Made by a program: the position numbers and the translations under genes
The notes under the pieces: generated by a model
Database searches by the model: none
The model's input: only the letters and a program-made list of their open reading frames with translations
Told to the model about the DNA's origin: nothing
Source: UBA2108 sp002713215
GTDB lineage: Bacteria > Bacteroidota > Bacteroidia > Flavobacteriales_G > Salibacteraceae
Assembly (NCBI GenBank): GCA_937891015.1
Contig: CALAPY010000019.1
Span: 1 to 64,000, forward strand
Direction of reading: 5' to 3'
DNA length: 64,000 nt
In this document: positions 61,149 through 64,000 of the stretch, piece after piece
How positions within the stretch are numbered: position 1 is the first letter of the stretch
Layout of the letters: each line of letters starts with the position of its first letter

Positions 61149-62648
61149 ATGAGGATAATAAAGTTTGTATTACTTCTTCCTTTCCTGTTTTCACTGGTAA
61201 CAAGTGGATCCGGACAACACTTAGGTGCTGCGACGGACAACTATGTGACCACCCAGAAAGTAATCTACAATCCCGCGTCCATTGCAGATCCCAAACCGTT
61301 CGCAGACTTTCGAATATTTGGTGTGTCACAGCTATTGCAAAATACTTATGTCTATTTTCCAAGAGCCGATTTTAGCAGCGATCCGTTGGACAACTACGAT
61401 CCAAATAAAAAATACAACCTTTACAGCGAAACCGATGTTTATGCGCTTGCATTTACACGAGCAATAAAAAATAGGGCCTTTGGAATTAATATTCGAATAC
61501 GGAACCATATCATTGGACGTAGGGTTCCCGCAAGTGTTGCCAAATTTGGTTTTGAAGGGTTGAGCTATGAGCCTCTTCGGGATCAACAATTCGATGAAAA
61601 AAGGTTCATGGTTAAAACCATGGGCTGGGGTGAGTTGGGCTTGTCCTATGCTCAAATTGTACAAAAAAGAGGAAATGCAATATTTACAGCTGGTGGAACA
61701 CTAAAAATATTGAACGGCTTTTCCAACGTAGCTTTTATCGGCAGAGATTTTAACTATTCTACCGACACCAGTGACCTGGAGATGGCAAAATACACCGGTA
61801 AATTAGTACTTACCGTGCCCGGTGCCAATAAGGGATGGGGAACCGGGTTGGACCTGGGTGTGGAATACAAACGCATGCTGAGGGACGATAACGCCTACCA
61901 CATTCCCCACCACATAAAAGGACATTGCCTGGTAAAGGATTATAAATACAAGATTGGGGTTTCCATGATTGACCTTGGATTTATCAACTTCAAAAAGACC
62001 ACGGCCAATTACAAGTTTGATGGTGACTCAATCAATTTAATCGATTATGTCTCTTCTCCTCCCAGTGGGATTTCTGATATTGAACGAAAACTTGATGATG
62101 CAATTGCTAACTCAGGAGCAGATGTAGAAAAGATGGATAGATCATTTTCCACTCTTCCCTTAAGCTTTATTTTTCAGGGAGACTACAATTTCGAAAATCA
62201 TTTTTACTTAAATGCTCAACTGCTGCTGGGAATTCAGCAGTACAATTTTGCTGGAGCTGAGCGCATGACCACTTTTACACTAACTCCACGTTACGAATTG
62301 AAAAAGCTAACATTTGCTATGCCCATTTCAGTTTATCGATACGGTAAACCAGGAGTTGGGTTTTACGCTCGTTTATGGTGGTTAAGTGTCGGTATGAACA
62401 ATTTTATTCCGCTGGCATTTAAAAGGGATCTGTATAATGTAGACGTATATGCAAGCATCAACATTCCGCTATTTCATTCCAGGCCGTGCAAGGGATATGA
62501 ATCGCACAAAGGAGATTATTGCCCCAAACCAAAACTCAAAATCTTTAATTTTGGGCATAAGAAAGGCTCAAAAAGTAAGGGTAAGACTAAGAAAAGTCAG
62601 GACCGAAAGAAGATTATTCGAGTCAGGAGAAAACACAATAAGCGGTAA
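61149..62648 (+). CDS. DUF5723-like outer-membrane protein
   Basis: A 499-residue secreted protein. After the signal peptide (RIIKFVLLLPFLFSLVTSGSGQ) the sequence LGAATDNYVTTQKVIYNPASIADPKPFADFRIFGVSQLLQNTYVYFPRADF matches the N-terminal region of DUF5723 proteins, which are predicted outer-membrane barrels near the PorV/FadL type. Many alternating strands follow, and the C-terminal 60 residues are strongly basic (KKGSKSKGKTKKSQDRKK). ATG 61149 is chosen over the TTG at 61137. It is followed 2 bases later by the DUF2461 gene. Confidence 0.8.
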   Translation: MRIIKFVLLLPFLFSLVTSGSGQHLGAATDNYVTTQKVIYNPASIADPKPFADFRIFGVSQLLQNTYVYFPRADFSSDPLDNYDPNKKYNLYSETDVYALAFTRAIKNRAFGINIRIRNHIIGRRVPASVAKFGFEGLSYEPLRDQQFDEKRFMVKTMGWGELGLSYAQIVQKRGNAIFTAGGTLKILNGFSNVAFIGRDFNYSTDTSDLEMAKYTGKLVLTVPGANKGWGTGLDLGVEYKRMLRDDNAYHIPHHIKGHCLVKDYKYKIGVSMIDLGFINFKKTTANYKFDGDSINLIDYVSSPPSGISDIERKLDDAIANSGADVEKMDRSFSTLPLSFIFQGDYNFENHFYLNAQLLLGIQQYNFAGAERMTTFTLTPRYELKKLTFAMPISVYRYGKPGVGFYARLWWLSVGMNNFIPLAFKRDLYNVDVYASINIPLFHSRPCKGYESHKGDYCPKPKLKIFNFGHKKGSKSKGKTKKSQDRKKIIRVRRKHNKR

Positions 62649-62650
62649 AT

Positions 62651-63313
62651 ATGTTCGATAAAGACTACCTCGATTTTTTTAAGGAATTAGCGGCTAACAA
62701 CAAGAAGGAATGGTTTGATGAAAACCGTAAACGCTATGAAAAAAGTGTAAAGAAACCTTTTAACCTGTTTGTGACAGAATTGCTCAGCAAGGTTCGCGAA
62801 CTTGACGATGAAGTTCAAATCCAGGCTAAAGATTCCATATTTAGGATTAATAGGGACATTCGTTTTAGTGCCGATAAAACTCCATACAAATTGCATATGG
62901 CAGCTATTTTATCTCCCGGAGGAAGAAAAAATAAGGAGGTTCCCGGTTTGTACATTCAATCAAGTCCGGAGGAGATTAAAATTTATGGGGGTATACATAT
63001 GGCTGGTAAAGACAACCTGTATGAATTAAGAAATTACATTGCTACAAATGGCAAGGAATTTACCAAGCTGATTAGCGACAAAAAGTTCACTTCTACCTTC
63101 GGGGAAATATTAGGGGATAAATCAAAACGGATTCCGCCCGAACTAAAAGAGGCGGCAGAGAAGCAACCTATGATTTACAATAAAGCTTTCTACTTTGTTC
63201 ATACTTTACCTGCTGAAGCCATACTTGAAGACAACATTGTTGATACCATCATTGATCTATACAAAACCGCCCTTGACTTCAATCAATTTGTTCGAAAGGC
63301 CATTCATTATTAA
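62651..63313 (+). CDS. DUF2461-domain protein
   Basis: A 220-residue cytoplasmic protein of the DUF2461 (TIGR02453) family. The signature is YLDFFKELAANNKKEWFDENRKRYEKSVKKPFNLFVTELL, RINRDIRFSADKTPYKLHMAAILSPGGRK, and GLYIQSSPEEIKIYGGIHMAG. The molecular function is not established. The gene follows the DUF5723 gene by 2 bases and its 3' end overlaps the likely start of the hydrolase gene. Confidence 0.92.
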   Translation: MFDKDYLDFFKELAANNKKEWFDENRKRYEKSVKKPFNLFVTELLSKVRELDDEVQIQAKDSIFRINRDIRFSADKTPYKLHMAAILSPGGRKNKEVPGLYIQSSPEEIKIYGGIHMAGKDNLYELRNYIATNGKEFTKLISDKKFTSTFGEILGDKSKRIPPELKEAAEKQPMIYNKAFYFVHTLPAEAILEDNIVDTIIDLYKTALDFNQFVRKAIHY

Positions 63314-64000
63314 ACTAATTGGAATTCTTCTTCTGGGATTCTCATTTTCATTGAACGCCCAGGAAAGATTCTACGACCCTCTTTTTGCTGTTGGAGTAAA
63401 ATACAACGTTAAATACGGTGTTAACTCCAATCCTGACAAAAAGCAGCCCCCCTTACTTATGGATGTCTATTTCCCCCTGGGAGATACTATGAAAAATCGC
63501 CCTTTAATTATTCTGGAGCATGGGGGTGGTTTTATTATGGGCAATAAAAACAACTATCCTATGGAAACCTTGTGCTCCCGTTTTGCTCAATTTGGGTATG
63601 TGTGCGCTTCCATAAACTACAGTTTGGGCTTCGATAAAAAAGGCAGCGTTGACGATATAACCGGAAAGACCGTACTCAACTCCGTGCAAGACATGAAGGC
63701 TGCCATACGCTACTTTAGAGCAAATACTGACCAGGACAATCATTTCCAAATCGATCCAAATCAGATTTGGGTGGGTGGAAGTTCATCCGGTGCTATTACT
63801 GCCTTGCATACGGCTTTTTGGAAGGAGAAGGATTTTAGTGTTTTTTCCTGGAAACTGGAAGAGAATGGAGGCATAGAAGGAAATGGTGGAAACCTTGGCT
63901 ACTCCTCAAAGGTACAAGGGGTCATAAGTCTTTCGGGTGCCATTGGCGATACTTCTTTTATCAATGAATCAATTCCGGTAGTGAGTGTACACGGAGAATA
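63288..64000 (+). CDS. Secreted alpha/beta hydrolase (esterase-like), 5' part only
   Basis: An alpha/beta hydrolase running off the right edge (237 residues visible). The frame has no ATG near its start; TTG 63288 gives a good signal peptide (FIIKLIGILLLGFSFSLNAQ), overlapping the DUF2461 gene by 26 bases. The oxyanion motif is LEHGGGF and the nucleophile elbow is GGSSSGA (G-x-S-x-G), typical of carboxylesterase/lipase-type enzymes of the HSL or BD-FAE groups. The Asp and His of the triad lie beyond the window. The start is uncertain. Confidence 0.8.
   Translation, partial: MFERPFIIKLIGILLLGFSFSLNAQERFYDPLFAVGVKYNVKYGVNSNPDKKQPPLLMDVYFPLGDTMKNRPLIILEHGGGFIMGNKNNYPMETLCSRFAQFGYVCASINYSLGFDKKGSVDDITGKTVLNSVQDMKAAIRYFRANTDQDNHFQIDPNQIWVGGSSSGAITALHTAFWKEKDFSVFSWKLEENGGIEGNGGNLGYSSKVQGVISLSGAIGDTSFINESIPVVSVHGE

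Overview
The window is a chromosomal segment of a Bacteroidota bacterium, most likely of the Flavobacteriales or a close relative (inferred from gene content; no 16S gene is present). Several lines of evidence agree. Three secreted enzymes end in type A sorting domains of the type IX secretion system (T9SS). A TamA-like outer-membrane assembly protein carries a lipoprotein signal (TamL type). Outer-membrane and lipid A genes are present (lpxB, DUF5723-like barrel). Many genes are preceded by the Bacteroidota sigma-factor box TAnnTTTG instead of a Shine-Dalgarno site. Base composition is AT-rich and gene density is high. No rRNA, CRISPR array, transposase, integrase or phage structural gene was seen.

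Layout. 1-1.6 kb: the 3' end of a tail-specific protease and a secreted coiled-coil protein. 1.7-9.1 kb: an extracellular-enzyme cluster (M1 aminopeptidase, a PNGase F-like glycosidase with a LamG insert, an endonuclease/exonuclease/phosphatase), all T9SS cargo, with a heme-binding barrel protein between. 9.1-15.2 kb: an HisC-like aminotransferase, a TerB-like protein, a Kazal-domain lipoprotein, a TMTC-like membrane TPR protein and RecQ. 15.3-17.0 kb: a DUF4157 (eCIS-core) protein with HExxH, standing alone. 17.1-25.1 kb: SpoIID/LytB, then lpxB, a small membrane protein, surE and a SpoU methyltransferase on the minus strand; then divergent tamL and an MscS channel. 25.2-31.8 kb: a DUF4440-type lipoprotein, a REC-SpoIIE phosphatase, an FMN glutamate synthase-like protein, an LPP20/CsgG-like lipoprotein pair and a DCC-family protein.

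32-36.4 kb holds translation genes (rpsP with a very long acidic tail, rimM, a tRNA1Val methyltransferase, smpB) around a LytS/LytTR two-component pair. 36.6-39.6 kb is a large ABCG-like ATPase-permease. 39.6-46.3 kb, on the minus strand, holds aat with a GAF/PAS sensor that has no ATPase domain, a sulfatase, a barrel-like protein and a sterol desaturase-family protein. 46.5-50.6 kb holds secreted OmpL47-like repeats, a barrel-like protein and a zinc-ribbon/TPR plus membrane metallopeptidase pair. 50.7-54.4 kb, on the minus strand, holds a secreted unknown, an NlpC/P60 hydrolase and a thiolase. 54.5-56.7 kb holds a PgpH-like 7TM-HD phosphohydrolase and tRNA-Ser(GCT). 56.8-59.3 kb is looser and more AT-rich (TauD-like dioxygenase, SDR, repeat-like noncoding DNA). 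59.3-64 kb holds a DnaJ-domain membrane protein, an L,D-transpeptidase, a hotdog thioesterase, a DUF5723 protein, a DUF2461 protein and a truncated alpha/beta hydrolase.

Most of the window is ordinary core Bacteroidota genome: envelope assembly (lpxB, tamL, L,D-transpeptidase, NlpC/P60, SpoIID), secretion of degradative enzymes, and ribosome function. The features most worth a second look are the solitary DUF4157 protein with a possibly toxin-like C-terminus, the repeated placement of TAnnTTTG boxes 3-8 bases before start codons (suggesting leaderless transcripts), the zinc-ribbon/TPR plus HExxH membrane pair, the ATPase-less sensor kinase, and the LPP20/CsgG-like lipoprotein pair.
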